Assembly (NCBI RefSeq): GCF_024868665.1
Contig: NC_079890.1
Location: 33,717,831-33,781,830 of the forward strand
Source: Triplophysa rosa
Lineage: Eukaryota > Chordata > Actinopteri > Cypriniformes > Nemacheilidae
DNA length: 64,000 nucleotides
Direction: 5' to 3'
Shown here: piece after piece, positions 1 through 12,700 of the stretch
Position numbering within the stretch: the first letter of the stretch is position 1
Layout of the letters: each line of letters starts with the position of its first letter
Made by a program: the position numbers and the translations under genes
The notes under the pieces: model-generated
Seen by the model: only the letters and a program-made list of their open reading frames with translations
Told to the model about the DNA's origin: nothing
Database searches by the model: none

Positions 1-379
1 TACACCGTGCAACCCTACTACCAGGATGTTCTGAGTGGTTGCTAGACGATTATTAGCTTATTCTGGTGGTTGCTAAGTGGTTGTTAGGCGATTACAGTAA
101 TGTGTAGCTCAGTGGTTAGAGCATTGCACTAGCAACGACAAGGTCATGAGTTCGATCCCAGGGATTGGACATTCAGTTGTGTAGTATAATGCAATGTAAG
201 TTGCTTCTGATAAAAGCGTCTGCCAAATGCATGAATGCAAATGGTTGCTAGGAAGTTTCTGGACGAATACAAGAATTTTTGAGTGGTTGCCAGGCAGTTG
301 CTTGATCGATTATTAGGGTTTCTGAGTGGTTTCTAGGGCGTTGCTATGTGATTACTAAGATGTTCTGTGTGGTTGCTAC
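1..379. repeat. Degenerate minisatellite (gtggttgctagg-type) with SINE insertion
   Basis: Irregular repeats of units like gtggttgctaggc... and gattattagg..., a common form of fish tandem repeat. A tRNA-derived SINE sits inside it. Confidence 0.6.
98..243 (+). mobile_element. tRNA-derived SINE
   Basis: Pol III A box (tagctcagtgg, near 104-114) and B box (gttcgatcc, 150-158) are followed by the fish LINE-type 3' tail (gataaaagcgtctgccaaatg). Same family as the minus-strand copy at 61921-62085. Confidence 0.8.
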
Positions 380-517
380 TAGTGTTGTAGTACTCAAGAC
401 CGGTCTTGGTCTCGAGACCGGTCTCAAGACCATTTTTTGATGGTCTTGGTCTTGTCTCGGTCTCGACTGTCTTTGGTCTTTGGTCTCGGTCTTGTCTTGG
501 TCTCGACTACAACACTA
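380..517. mobile_element. 138-bp non-autonomous hAT MITE
   Basis: Terminal inverted repeats TAGTGTTGTAGT are flanked by a perfect 8-bp target duplication gttgctac (372-379 and 518-525). The interior is a tandem of ggtcttggtctc-type motifs. The 8-bp duplication places it in the hAT superfamily. Confidence 0.9.
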
Positions 518-615
518 GTTGCTACTGTAGGTTGTTGTGGGTAGATGGTGTAAAGTTTTTTTTGATTGTCAACTTAAGTAATGTGCTTTAGAGAACACAG
601 CTTGAAGGCTCTTGG

Positions 616-688
616 ATATGGAAGGCAAATCCTGCCGAATTTAAATAAATACATTTAATTTATATTCGGCAGGATTTGCCTTCCATAT
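616..688. repeat. Perfect 25-bp inverted repeat (hairpin)
   Basis: Arms 616-640 and 664-688 are exact reverse complements around a 23-nt AT-rich loop. It may be a small foldback element. Confidence 0.85.
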
Positions 689-2385
689 GGGAAGAGTTGG
701 AGTCTGAAATCTGCTTCATCTATATCATGATGTTGTTCACTCATTTAGTCTGCTAATAAGAGCCATGTAGATGATGTTGTTGTTGTTGTCAGTGGTACTG
801 ACTGATGGGGTTGTTATTGTATATGAGATGCCATCAGTAAATGTTATTTTGCTGCAGGGAACGGTTTCCTCGGAGTATCTCTGGAAGATGAAGCTCAGTG
901 ATAGGACAAAAGCCAGCAGGGGGAACATTACATGCAGTGCCGGGTTCAGGGGGGCTAATTTCCCCCCAGATTTTTCTTGGGCCCCTCCAAAAATATCCAG
1001 TTGACAATTAAAGTCCCAGTGAAATTAAAAATGACAATTCCAAATTTTTCATGAAATATTGCAGCATTTATTGTAAATAGCTTACCAATGTGGGTCATTC
1101 TTTTTTTTTTATTCATGTGCTCTCATAATCCTCAGAGGCCAGAAGTGCATTTTCAGATTTTAACTAAATTAGACGGCTTGGGCGGAGCATCAGTTAACCC
1201 TCCCGTGCAACCGTCAGTCTGCTCCTAGTTCCAGGTAAAAATGCCATGGATGTTTTTATAAGAATCCCAGTGAGAAAAAACAAGCCACGCCCACTACTTT
1301 TTTCATTGGGAATTCCGTTTCACTCTGAAATGCATCAGAATACAGAAACGAACACAACTTCCAGTTCACGAGGACTTTAAAATAATAAAAAAATTAATAC
1401 TTCTTATTAAATACTTACAAAAATACTGATTTGTATTATCTATTAAATAATAATCTGTCACTTTGATCACAGAAAAAAAAAATTGCCCAACCAGAATATG
1501 TAATGGGCTATATACATGCATGTAGGGTGACCACCACCCAACAAACCAAATGTTGCACAGGTCATTTGTTTGTGTGGGACAATGTGGGAAAACATTGGAA
1601 ATGCGCAAAACTGTGATATAATGAATGAAAATAATAAAAAATAATGAAAAATAAAAATAATTTGTTATTTAGTCCATTCCAACTACAACATAATTAAGGC
1701 ATAGATAAAATGTTATATAACATAAAACAATTTTATTGGCAATTTCAATTTAAGGTTCACTATCTCTTTAAATTTTGAGCACAGAGATCAGATGCAGAAT
1801 TATCATGTACACTTTGAAGATATCCTCAAAAAGTGAAAACTGAAGGAATAAAGAACAAACAAATAATGAAAATGAGTTTCGCTTTTAAATGTATTATTGT
1901 TAAATAATGCATTTCATGATTTGCAAATCTTTTTTTTAATACGCTAACCACAACCTACGCTAAACACAGTTTCAAAGCCACACAATTTACGATTGTTTTA
2001 GAGACTTTTTATTCGGCAAGTTGACATGGGAGGATCGCCACCCGATCTACTGACAGACGTCACAGCCTCGATGACTGAAATCACTGCTGTCTTCTCATAC
2101 ATTGGATAAAAGTCAGGCTTCAAAAAATAGTTGCGTTTGAATGAGCTCGTTGGACACTGGTGAGCGCCAGGTTTTACACTGCGTTGTTAAATAGTTAAGT
2201 AAACACTGGCGCAAACAAGCGTCTCATGTGCGTTTCGGCTTAAAGAACGTGTTTCTTAATGTGACAACTACAAACCACTAGACTGATGAAAATGCGGGAC
2301 ATTTTATCAATATGCGACGTGTGGGACAAGGGGTGAAAATGCTGTGCGGTACAACGCAAAGCGGGACGGGTGGTAACCCTACATG
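689..2385. other. irag1: Intergenic or upstream intron of irag1, no gene seen
   Basis: AT-rich, no convincing exon. An open stretch near 858-943 has a good acceptor but no usable donor (see rejected items). Confidence 0.5.
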
Positions 2386-3300
2386 CATGACTTCCACGTT
2401 TCATAGGAAGAACCAGTTTTGGCAGGTTGGGGAGACTTAAAGGGGTCATTTTACACGGCTAAAACGAATATTATTGTTTGCTTTAGATGTATTACAATGT
2501 GTATACACGATTTAAGGTAAAAAAACGCTGTATTTTCCACATACCGTGCATGTTCATATCTCCTCTTAGCCCCGCCTCTCTGAAAAGCGAGGATATTTTA
2601 CCAAGCTCATCGCTCTGAAAAGCGAGGTGTGCTATGATTAGCCAGTTCACTACTGCGTAGTGATTGGTGGAATACTGCAATTGTGTGACGGAAATGTAAC
2701 GCCTCTTACCATATTGGGAACATCAGGTTCCAAAGCAAATTGTACTGACAGGTACGCCCACCTTACTTGCGTGTAGATTTGGGCGGTTTTAGTCAAATCA
2801 CTCCACGAACTGACATAGATTTGTGGGGGTGTGATTACACGAGGCGTTTCAGGCAGGTCTGGGTGAGCATTCGCTTTTAGATCGAATGCATCTTTTGTTC
2901 CGAATTTAAATTTTTGCAATTTCACGTGTCTAATACATGCATGGGCAACTTATAACACAGAAAAGACAAAGAAAAACACGTACTTCCAGCGAATGACTCC
3001 TTTAAAGCAGAGAGAAATGGAAAAATGAGATAACATGTTGTACATTGCAGCACACAGCAGTGGTATACAGAAATGCTGTTCTACCGTATTTTAAATGATA
3101 CTTTCATAAGTTAACATTTCGTTATAACATTCAAATACGGTAGAACGCCGCTTCTTTATACCACTGCTGTGTGCCGCAATGTACAGCATCTGCTAAATTG
3201 AACTATTTTCTCATTTTTCCATTTCTCTCTGCTTTAAGTCTCCCCAACAAGAAACTGCCTTGGGTTCTTCCTGTGAAACGTGGAAGTTACGAATGCATAG
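2386..3300. repeat. Large imperfect palindrome with a TTAA element in its left arm
   Basis: The left arm (2386-2440 continuing at 3006-3085) is the reverse complement of the right arm (3110-3297). The left arm is split by the element 2441-3001. Confidence 0.75.
2441..3001 (-). mobile_element. TTAA-flanked MITE, copy A
   Basis: Flanked by TTAA (2437-2440 and 3002-3005) with inverted ends AGGGGTCAT / ATGACTCCT. About 560 bp, reverse orientation relative to copies B and C. TTAA duplication suggests a piggyBac-type origin (inference). Confidence 0.8.
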
Positions 3301-3551
3301 AGCCCATTGCCCCCCCCAGTCGAGCTAGCCTTGTAAATAAAATTCTGACATTTCCTACCTTTTGAGTTGTTCCAAACTTCATTTAGACATGGTCCATGAC
3401 TTCATATAGACATGGTTATTTTACCATTGTATTTTTGCTATTCTCTTTGTATACTTCCCACTGTTTTCAGTAAGCATTAAATATCATGCTCACAGTATTA
3501 TTTTTGTAAGTCACTGTGACTATATATGTGTTGTGTGTACTCTTTACGTAG

Positions 3552-3770
3552 GAGCAGGAGAACAAGTCTACTGTATGTCAATCCAAACGCTGGCGAGGTG
3601 AACAGCCTACACTAAAGAGAGCTCGTAGTGTCACAAAAGAGTCTGTTGCCACTTTTATCTTCCCTCACACACGCTCTCGGCCCCCTCTCACCCCTGCCAT
3701 GCCCACCCTGCCAGAGGAAGAGGAAGATTCTCCAGAGGAGTTCGACAGTACATCCAGCTCTCCCTCCACA
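3552..3770 (+). CDS. irag1: irag1 coding exon 1 of those visible
   Basis: Acceptor is ...tacgtag at 3551 and donor is gtgagt at 3771. The exon is 73 codons, phase 0 at both ends, and open from its first base, so it is spliced from an exon left of the window or holds the start. The ATG at 3699 opens [14 protein letters not shown], the counterpart of the mammalian short-isoform start MPHIPEDEE (recalled). Confidence 0.85.
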
Positions 3771-6700
3771 GTGAGTTATATATTCATACTGGACCAGCCC
3801 GTGACATTTCAGGTGTAGCTCTGGTTATCACAAAATGTCTAACCGTAGAGATGATATCCAGTATAACTCAGCTAGGGATTAGGTTTAAGATTTAAGAGGG
3901 ACAGTTCATCCAAAAATAGAATTAAAACCTGTTTATGAGTCTTTTGTGGAGCACAAGATTTACAGTTCACCCAAAAATTAAAATTCTGTCTTCATTTACT
4001 CTTCCAAATCTGTATATATTTCTTTGTTCTGATGAACACAGAGAAAGATATTTGGAAGAATGCTTGTAACCAAACAATTCTTGGCTGCCACCACCAAGTT
4101 CTTCTTTTCAAACAACTTCAAAGTCTGTCAGGGGTTGATGTTTCATTTGAGCCTTTCTGTTTTTCTTGAGTGAGAACAATCATGCAGTGACTCATTAAAG
4201 TTGACGCTCAAAAAAAGATATCGCTCTTTATATTAAACTTAAGAGATCTAATCCAGAAACAAATCTAACCTGCTTCTAACTAAACAGTTTTAAGGACACA
4301 GTAACTGTGTCAGTTCAGCCTTGCTGTACATTTCTGGATGTCACGTAATATAATTGTCACAATGAGCTGAGGGGGAACAAGGAGTGGATCCACTTGCAGT
4401 CAATGGTGTTTACTATAAAGGCCCATGAAGGGGAACAGGACCTGGGGCATGGAGCAGAGGCGGACCTGGGCCTTGGTGGCCATCTGAAGGCCAGGGAGGC
4501 GCAGGCTGGTCTGGAGACCAGGGAGACGCAGGCCGGTCCGGAGGCCAGGGAGGCACACAGGCGAGGGCTCTGGGAAGCACACAGGCGAAGGCTCTGGAAG
4601 TTCTGGAAGACCTCTGGAAGGTGGGACGGGACCGGCTCGAAGACCTCTGGAAGGTGGGACGGGACCGGCTCGAAGACCTCTGGAAGGTGGGACGGGACCG
4701 GCTCGAAGACCTCTGGAAGGTCGGACGGGACCGGCTCGAAGACCTCTGGAAGGCCGGACGGGACCGGCTCGAAGACCTCTGGAAGGCCGGACGGGACCGG
4801 CTCGAAGACCTCTGGAAGGCCGGACGGGACCGGCTCGAAGGTCTCTGGAAGGCCGGACGGGACCGGCTCGAAGGTCTCTGGAAGGCCGGACGGGACCGGC
4901 TCGAAGGTCTCTGGAAGGCCGGACGGGACCGGCTCGAAGGTCTCTGGAAGGCCGGACGGGACCGGCTCGAAGGTCTCTGGAAGGCCGGACGGGACCGGCT
5001 CGAAGGTCTCTGGAAGGCCGGACGGGACCGGCTCGAAGGTCTCTGGAAGGCCGGACGGGACCGGCTCGAAGGTCTCTGGAAGGCCGGACGGGACCGGCTC
5101 GAAGGTCTCTGGAAGGCCGGACGGGACCGGCTCGAAGGTCTCTGGAAGGCCGGACGGGACCGGCTCGAAGGTCTCTGGAAGGCCGGACGGGACCGGCTCG
5201 AAGGTCTCTGGAAGGCCGGACGGGACCGGCTCGAAGGTCTCTGGAAGGCCGGACGGGACCGGCTCGAAGGTCTCTGGAAGGCCGGACGGGACCGGCTCGA
5301 AGGTCTCTGGAAGGCCGGACGGGACCGGCTCGAAGGTCTCTGGAAGGCCGGACGGGACCGGCTCGAAGGTCTCTGGAAGGCCGGACGGGACCGGCTCGAA
5401 GGTCTCTGGAAGGCCGGACGGGACCGGCTCGAAGGTCTCTGGAAGGCCGGACGGGTTGGCGGCCATGACGGCTGGAGACTCTGGGTTGGCGGCCATGACG
5501 GCTGGAGACTCTGGGTTGGCGGCCATGACGGCTGGAGACTCTGGGTTGGCGGCCATGAACAGGCCTGGAGACCATTGGAACGACCGTGGCGGCCATGACG
5601 GCTAGGAGTACTCAACTGTGATTTAGGAAGGGCCCTTTGAGCTCGGCGCCATGATGGCAATGATGAGGCTGGAGACTCTGGGTTGGCGGCCATGATGGCT
5701 GGAGACTCTGGGTTGGCGGCCATGACGGCTGGAGACTCTGGGTTGGCGGCCATGACGGCTGGAGACTCTGGGTTGGCGGCCATGTGATGCTAGTTCTGGC
5801 CCACTGGCCAGTGGAGCCTGAGGCCAACTGCCCCCTCCCAAAAGGTGTTTATAGGTAGTCTCCTCCTTTACCTCGCCCACGGTAAAGGGAGACCCACACA
5901 ACAGCAAAGCATAGTCCATGATATGAGCAAGGGACCCTCGAGGACCATTACGGGGAATGTGTTGTGAATAATGATTATTTAAACTGTCCAAAAATAGTTA
6001 TATGAGAATACAGTCCGGGTATTTAGAGAAACGGGCAATGTTCAGAAAGGTTTGTATATGGTCCTCAAGGGAATCTTTACCTTGGTTAAGGCGGGCCAAA
6101 TGAACTGCTGGATCCATTGTGGTGTATCGTTCTGTCACGATGAGCTGAGGGAAACAAGGAGTGGATCCACGTCCAGTCAATGCTGTTTACTATAAATCCA
6201 CAAAACATACATACAAGGGTAATTCCAGGCAGAGAGCAACACGAGAGAGAACATTCCATACGACACACATATCTAACGATACACACCAGACAACTGAACA
6301 CAAGGGTTATATATACACAGATGAAGAGACAGACACAGGTGAAACCAATACATGATAACACGACAGAGCATGATGGGAACTGGAGTCCTTACAAAACATA
6401 GACAGAACACAGAGTGGTATGGCGCCCTCAGGTGGCGAACAGAGGTGCTAGCACCAGGGCGTGACACTAATGTGTGATAATGTTTTAAAACAGTTTAGAT
6501 TGAAGTTTTTAACTGGTCACATACACAACTATACACAGCATGACATGTAGTCAGAATTATAAAAAATAAGGTTAAGAAAATCAAAGAGATTAATATAAAT
6601 ACATCACAATTATTTGTTGTCTTCAATGCATTTAAAAAAAATTAAAATAGTTAGTTACAGAATCGCCTAATAAGCTGGCAGTTCTGAATGGAAAAAAGCA

Positions 6701-9700
6701 CAACAGTGTCATTGGGCTATTACAATGACTAATATTTTGCTTCCTCTCTTAAAGGGGATGTTATAACAGTGATATCGCAGAGCAGAGCAGTGCAGTGTTG
6801 GCTTGCTCACCGGGAGACTGCATTTATTTATTTATTTATTTATTCAGTTATTTATTAGATATTATTTATTATAATGATCTTGCTTGGTCTATAAACACCA
6901 TGCACTGTGCTGTGTTTTACCTTTCTGTGTTTTTCTTATTTGCTCCTGTAAAGCTGCTTTGGAACAATGCACATTGTGAAAAGCGCTATATAAATAAAAT
7001 TGAATTGAATTGAATTGAATTGAATATGTTTCCCATGGGATAAAGCTAAGAGTGTTTTTTTGGAGCTGGTGTGTGAGAGAGCTACTGTTAACTACAGACA
7101 GATAACATCTCTACAGCCTCTGGTCTGATATGGTAGTAAAATCATTAAGGCGTTCATAAGTTGGTTAATGTGTGTTTAAAGTTTTAACCCCTCTCCCTTT
7201 GGGTTAAGACACAGACGTTCATGTGGATGTTTAGGGATTCTGAATGTTAACATTTATCAAGCTATTTTTAGCTCTGCAGTATAGTTCAATGGTGCTTGTT
7301 TTTAAACACAATGCAAAATTTAACACCCTCTGTACTTTCCAAGAACGTGACAAAAACACTGCAACCGGCCAGTAAAGCAAACTTGTCTTTCTTTTGCAGT
7401 ACACACCAGTTGAAAGCAAGATGACGAATGTAACCATGAGTCCGCCGGCCATCGTGCTTCCAAGACCAGCCAGCAAACCAGAGGCCGGTGCTCTGGAGAA
7501 AGCAAGGTATTGAAAATAGATTCCTGTAAATCTCAAGCTTTACAAAAAGCAGTTTTATTCATTTTAGATGTGCTAAAGCCATTCAGTTTGTTGTAAAAGC
7601 TGTGTTAAAACAGAGTTGTTTGGTTATATTAAGCATCTGTTGGTATAATGTTTGTTTTTAATGTGCCTCAGACCACACAGCCCAAGACCTCGGCTGTCCC
7701 GAAACTCTGCCTCCTCCGGTCCCATCACCACAATGGGTATGTTCCACGGCACCTTCCTATGTTTCATCATAATGTTTTGGTACAAAATAAGGAGACCATT
7801 CCAAATTTTCATTTAATCAGCATTTCTAGATGTTTTGTGGCCATTCCTGTCCAGTGTCTGTTGAATTTCAATACACTCATTTACATTTACATTTAGCTGG
7901 ACGGCACGAATGCTTGTAAATATTCAGAATATTCATATAATTGATGTGTTTGGATTTAGAAATACTTTAAAGCAATGATTTATGGGAGCCAGCAGTAGGT
8001 CTAGAATAGTAAACATAGCTCATTGTCATCTGTAATACAGTCACATGCAGTATATTGAGATAAGGTGTTGAGGTACTGATTTGCTTTGTATTAATTGTAT
8101 AAATGTTTCAGATGATGAGGGACACGTGATCGATCTAGTGAAGGATCAGCTGCCTGAGCTGCAGCTATCTGAAGTGGACCGTCAGAAGAATCTGGAGCTG
8201 CTTGAGGAGGCCAAAAAAGTCAGCGATCGTTTCCTGCAGCGCAGGGGCCGACGTTCCACCTGTAGCCTCTCTGAGTCCCCCACAGGTAGAAACAACAGTC
8301 CTTAAAAAGCGAGAGATTTTTGCTTTAGCTTCATGTTTCTCTGATACTTCTCTTGAAAACCACAACTTTAAAATTCCCCATAGAGATTTAGGCGAGATCT
8401 CAATAATGTCACATTGTGCTCAGATTTGCCAAGTTATTGAGGTTTACAGTCAAGTCACAGAGTTTAACATGAACATAAATCTTCTTTCTTATGCAATCTT
8501 AAAAGACTAAATGATCTGAGCAGTGGTTTCCAGTTCAACTTTATAGCTCTGTACTCTTTCTAAGTGTTGACTGACAATCTCATTAGTTGTATCTCTCCCA
8601 GGGAGGTTTGAGAGAAACAAATAAGATTAAATAAGCACTTTAATGAAACATAACAAAGTATCTCTTAAGCAAGAAAAAGCAACTCTTCCTCAGAGCATTT
8701 TTATCCTAAAATAATGTTTTGGAAAGACAATTTTGACCATACCTTATTTCTTAAAGCAGTACAGTAACGCACTTAAAAGTGTAGTTTACGTGAGCAAGGT
8801 AATTTGCAGAAATGTGCAGCTTGCATTTTGAAGTACTGTACACTTTTCTGCATTAAACTCATCATTTGAGCTGTAAAGTTGTTTAAATACAGCATTAAAA
8901 TGTCTCATTTCAGCTGTAAAGTTGTCTAAATAGTCCTTTTAGAAGTGGGGCTACTGTTCTAGACAGTTTAACGTCTGCGGTACTTGCACAAATCCACTGG
9001 GTGGATTTTTCTGTGTACACTTTTGTTTCTAATATTAAAAGTTTAATGCAATAAATACAGCATTTACCAGCTTTGTCTTATATCTTTATTGTAACTTGCT
9101 CACTCTTATCAGACTGAACATCATGTTCACATTTCCTCGAATGTCTTCAGTTCAATTCACTTTTATTTATAAAGCCCTTTTTACAATGTTGCATCGTTTC
9201 AAAGCTTTACAGGAAGAAAAACAAAACAAAAAGAAAAAAGGTCAAATACAATATAGTGCATGTCATAGAAAGAGTAGGCAATGTTAATGGAGTTTACAGA
9301 ATCTTAAACTAATCTAATATCAGCATACTCCCGCTGAGCAAGCCAACACGGCCCACTGGCGAGGAACCCAATCTCCAATTATGAATAAATGGAGAAAAAA
9401 CCTCGGGAGAAACCAGGCTCAGCTGGGAGGGCCAGGTCTCCTCTGACGTGTTACAGCTGCACTCAGTAACTTTGAGTAAACGTTACAAAGTAAATGTTTT
9501 TGGTTAGTGAGGGGAGCTTATTATTAGTGATTTGTTAATGTCTTCAGAAGTCAGAGTTCCTCCTGTATCCTGCACACAAACTACAACATACTGACTTAAG
9601 CACATCACATTCACAGCTTCGTGTAAGAGATGTAGTAAGGAGAGATCCAAAAGCAATGATGTTCGGTGCATGTCCAAACATGGATAACAGTGTGTTTTGG

Positions 9701-12700
9701 TTGCAGCTCTCTCCCCGAACCCAACGCCCTCCTCGTCCCCCAGACCATCGAGAAGCAGTTCCCTCTCTGCACCCGTGCAGCTAGGTATCATAATGTGTGC
9801 TTTTGCATGCTCGCTGGCAGAGTTTGTCTTCATTTAGATCATAGCTAGATGTTTGAACTGTTTTGTTTTTTCCACCAGGTGGTCCTGACGTCAGCACAAC
9901 TCCTCCTGCGAGTCCTTCCTTTACTCCGGTGAGTGTCTTTTAAAGACGTTTTATTAATGAAATGTTCTCTGTTTCCTAAATAACATTGGATTGTTTGCGT
10001 TTGTGCTTAGCACCGGGAGGTGTCACCTTCTCATGACCATGGGGACACAAGTAAACCAGAGCAGGAGGTTTGTACAACAATGCTTAACATTTATCTTTTC
10101 CTTCCTCGTTCAACATAAAAAAATAAACCATTCTTGAATGTTCTCAGAGCTTCACAAGGCTTGTCGCACATAAATCTGTGCATAAGGTGTTGTGTAAATG
10201 ACTGAAAACCATTCTCGAATGTTCTCAGACCTTCACAAGGCTTGTCGAGTGGAAGCCCATTGAAAAACGAAAAGTGTCCTCTGGTACGCTAAGTCCCCGA
10301 TACGCCACTGCCGTACCGGTCAGAGAGACTGCCGTGACTCAGGAGAACCTGGACCAACATGGATCAGTAGACAAGGCGAAGAACTCTGAACAAGCTGGGC
10401 AGAAAAACGACGAGACCGCTGGCCGTGGCGCCAATCAACCTCTGGCTACAGGGGTAGCCAAACCCGTCCACCGGCCACCCACACAGCAGGCCCCGTGCAC
10501 GGCCGAAATCAAAACAATAGGAGCCTTCCCACCTCTGATGAGAGCCGTGTCCTGGGACACGGTGGGCTCCATCAACATGAGAAATGCTGCTCCCAAAGGC
10601 GAGGAGAGTCTGCCCTTCTCTGACAGTTCACGAGAGTCGCTGTTTATGTCCTCTGGGTACAAGGACTTCCCTGTGCCGCCCGGGAACGTTCAGAAACTGT
10701 CCAAATTACGTGAGGTAATCTTTGTTGTTTTTGGCTAACCGTAGTCACCGTGGTGTTTCTGTAATTTAATGTTCCTTTTATGGCTTACTTGAGTTGAGTT
10801 GGCAGCGTGGTGGAATTTTAGGGTAAGATGGGGTAAGACGCTCCCCCGGGTTAGACTGTCTTTTACCCCAACCCCCCCCCCCCATCTTTAATTATCTTCT
10901 TGACCATAGATGGCACTAAATCTCATGAATGTTGAATGACTGTAAATCTCCTAAGGTTGACTTCCCATCTGACCATCAACATTTTTGAGAGTTTTGCAGT
11001 TAGATGATAGTTTTTTATGACTGGATAACAGTGAGCTGTGAATTTATGACTGGATAATGGTGAGCTGTGAATGTATTTATCAAATGTTATTTAAAGGGAG
11101 AGTTCACCCCCCCAAAAAAATAATAATTTATTTATCCTCATGTTGTTCAAAACCTGTATTTGACTCTTTCTTCTGTGAAACACTAAAAGAAGATACTTTG
11201 AGAAATGTCTCAGTGGTTTTTATGTCTATACCAGTGGTTCCCAAACTTTTTGAAAGCAAGGCACCCCTTTGTAGTGTTTTTTTTCCCCCACGGCATCCCA
11301 ACCCTGATTTAACTAAATGTACATGCGTACATACATATATAAAATTAAATCCAGATGAGCAAACAACAAATGAAGTATAAACAGCTGCATGAATTTATTA
11401 CAAATGCATTACAACGGACATTATATGAGGTGAAACAAATCGTTTAAATTAACCATCTGTCATTTACAACTCGATGACACGTGTAAACAAACCTTATAGA
11501 CTGATATGAACCATTTGCTGTATGTGGAAATCGTTGGAACAAAACACATTAGAATAAAGATTGATACTTAATTCTTTAAATAATAATAAACAACTCGCAT
11601 TACATTTTTCTTTAGGTTCTTATTTGCTTTGTTCAAACCTGACCTTACGACCTAAAAAGGAAACTAAAATACCTGTGCATGATGGAACTGTGTTATGGGT
11701 ATTTTAATGGGATACATGCGCCTGCTTTTGGGAGCACAGCCTCTTGATACGGGGGTAGATTGTGGATCGTGCTCCACTGACAGGCGCTGCCTTTTTTTGT
11801 TTTTCACGTAGGCCAGGGATGAGAACGCTAGCTCACACAAGTAGGAGGTTTTAAACGGCAACAGCACACTGACGGCGCAGTCTGGCGGTTTCACATTAGC
11901 ACTTTTGGTGCGCACCCGGGTTCGATTAACGTCAGAGTTCTTTTCGTTTGGGTGATGTGAACGCTGTCTTCTGAACCCGGGTGCGCACCTGCGAAGTGTA
12001 CCCGAGTCCGCTTAAAAAGGAGGTGTAGGTGCGCTTCGCGTGAACTCCAGTACGCTTCGCTGCTGATATGAACGCATTCGTACCAAATCACGGAAGTGAA
12101 CCGCTATTAATGACATATTATTAATTCGTGACTGACGCGCTCCAAGCAGAGAGCTGTCTCATTTATGTGCGCCTTCAGCGTTCTTAAGAGCATTTGCAGT
12201 ACATTCATAGACGAAAGTGCCGTTATGTACTGAAGCTTTGGAAACAAAACTAACAGTTCAAAAACAAAAATGTATGAAAGCGAAACGAGCAATGTTATGC
12301 ATTTTGCCGCCTTCTTGCGTCGTCGTTACAAGCCACAGGGTAAATAGCTGCATGCTTGATGACGCAAACGACCCGCGGTTCGGACCCTAAAATAATGTGA
12401 ACGCAGTCCAACGGCGGCAGGGGGAGCAATCAAACTAGGGTTCGGACCAGGCAATCGTGAAACCAACCTGATAGCTGGGACGCGTGTCCCACATGAGCGC
12501 GCATCAGTACAATGGGCGGAGCGATTTTCTCCTGGGAACGGTTCAAGTGGCGGTAAAATAAATATTTAAACTTTACATATGTATGAAATATGTTTTTTCG
12601 CGTATTTTCAGTTTCGTTTGGACATGCTCATATGTTGGTGTTTTGATATATTTTAAAATATATGATGTGAAAGATTATTTTTAATTGTTACTGGAAAAAA

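Larger units (their letters stand above)
4355..6466 (-). mobile_element. Non-autonomous LTR retroelement carrying a coding minisatellite
   Basis: On the minus strand: a 334-bp LTR (6466 to 6133, TGTCACG...CGTGACA), then a gag-like frame beginning ATGGATCC near 6114 ([18 protein letters not shown]), broken by a frameshift near 5990. Then come Pro-rich tandem repeats (about 5830-4590) and a truncated second LTR end (about 4432 to 4355) sharing the motif of the first LTR end. No protease, RT or integrase is present. Flanks share only 'taat', so the target duplication is uncertain. Confidence 0.7.

Noticed and set aside
102..160. tRNA gene (A and B boxes present)
   Set aside because: No complete cloverleaf, and it is fused to a LINE-type tail; it is a SINE head.
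858..943. Possible upstream irag1 exon (good acceptor ttttgctgcag, open frame EYLWKMKLSDRTKASR)
   Set aside because: The only nearby GT (gttcag at 944) is a poor donor and would leave phase 2, which does not fit the phase-0 exon at 3552. I do not recognise the peptide with certainty.
4357..5783. Four overlapping ORFs of 325-456 codons on both strands
   Set aside because: All arise from the same minisatellites whose units are multiples of three; at most the minus-strand frame in line with the gag-like start is meaningful.
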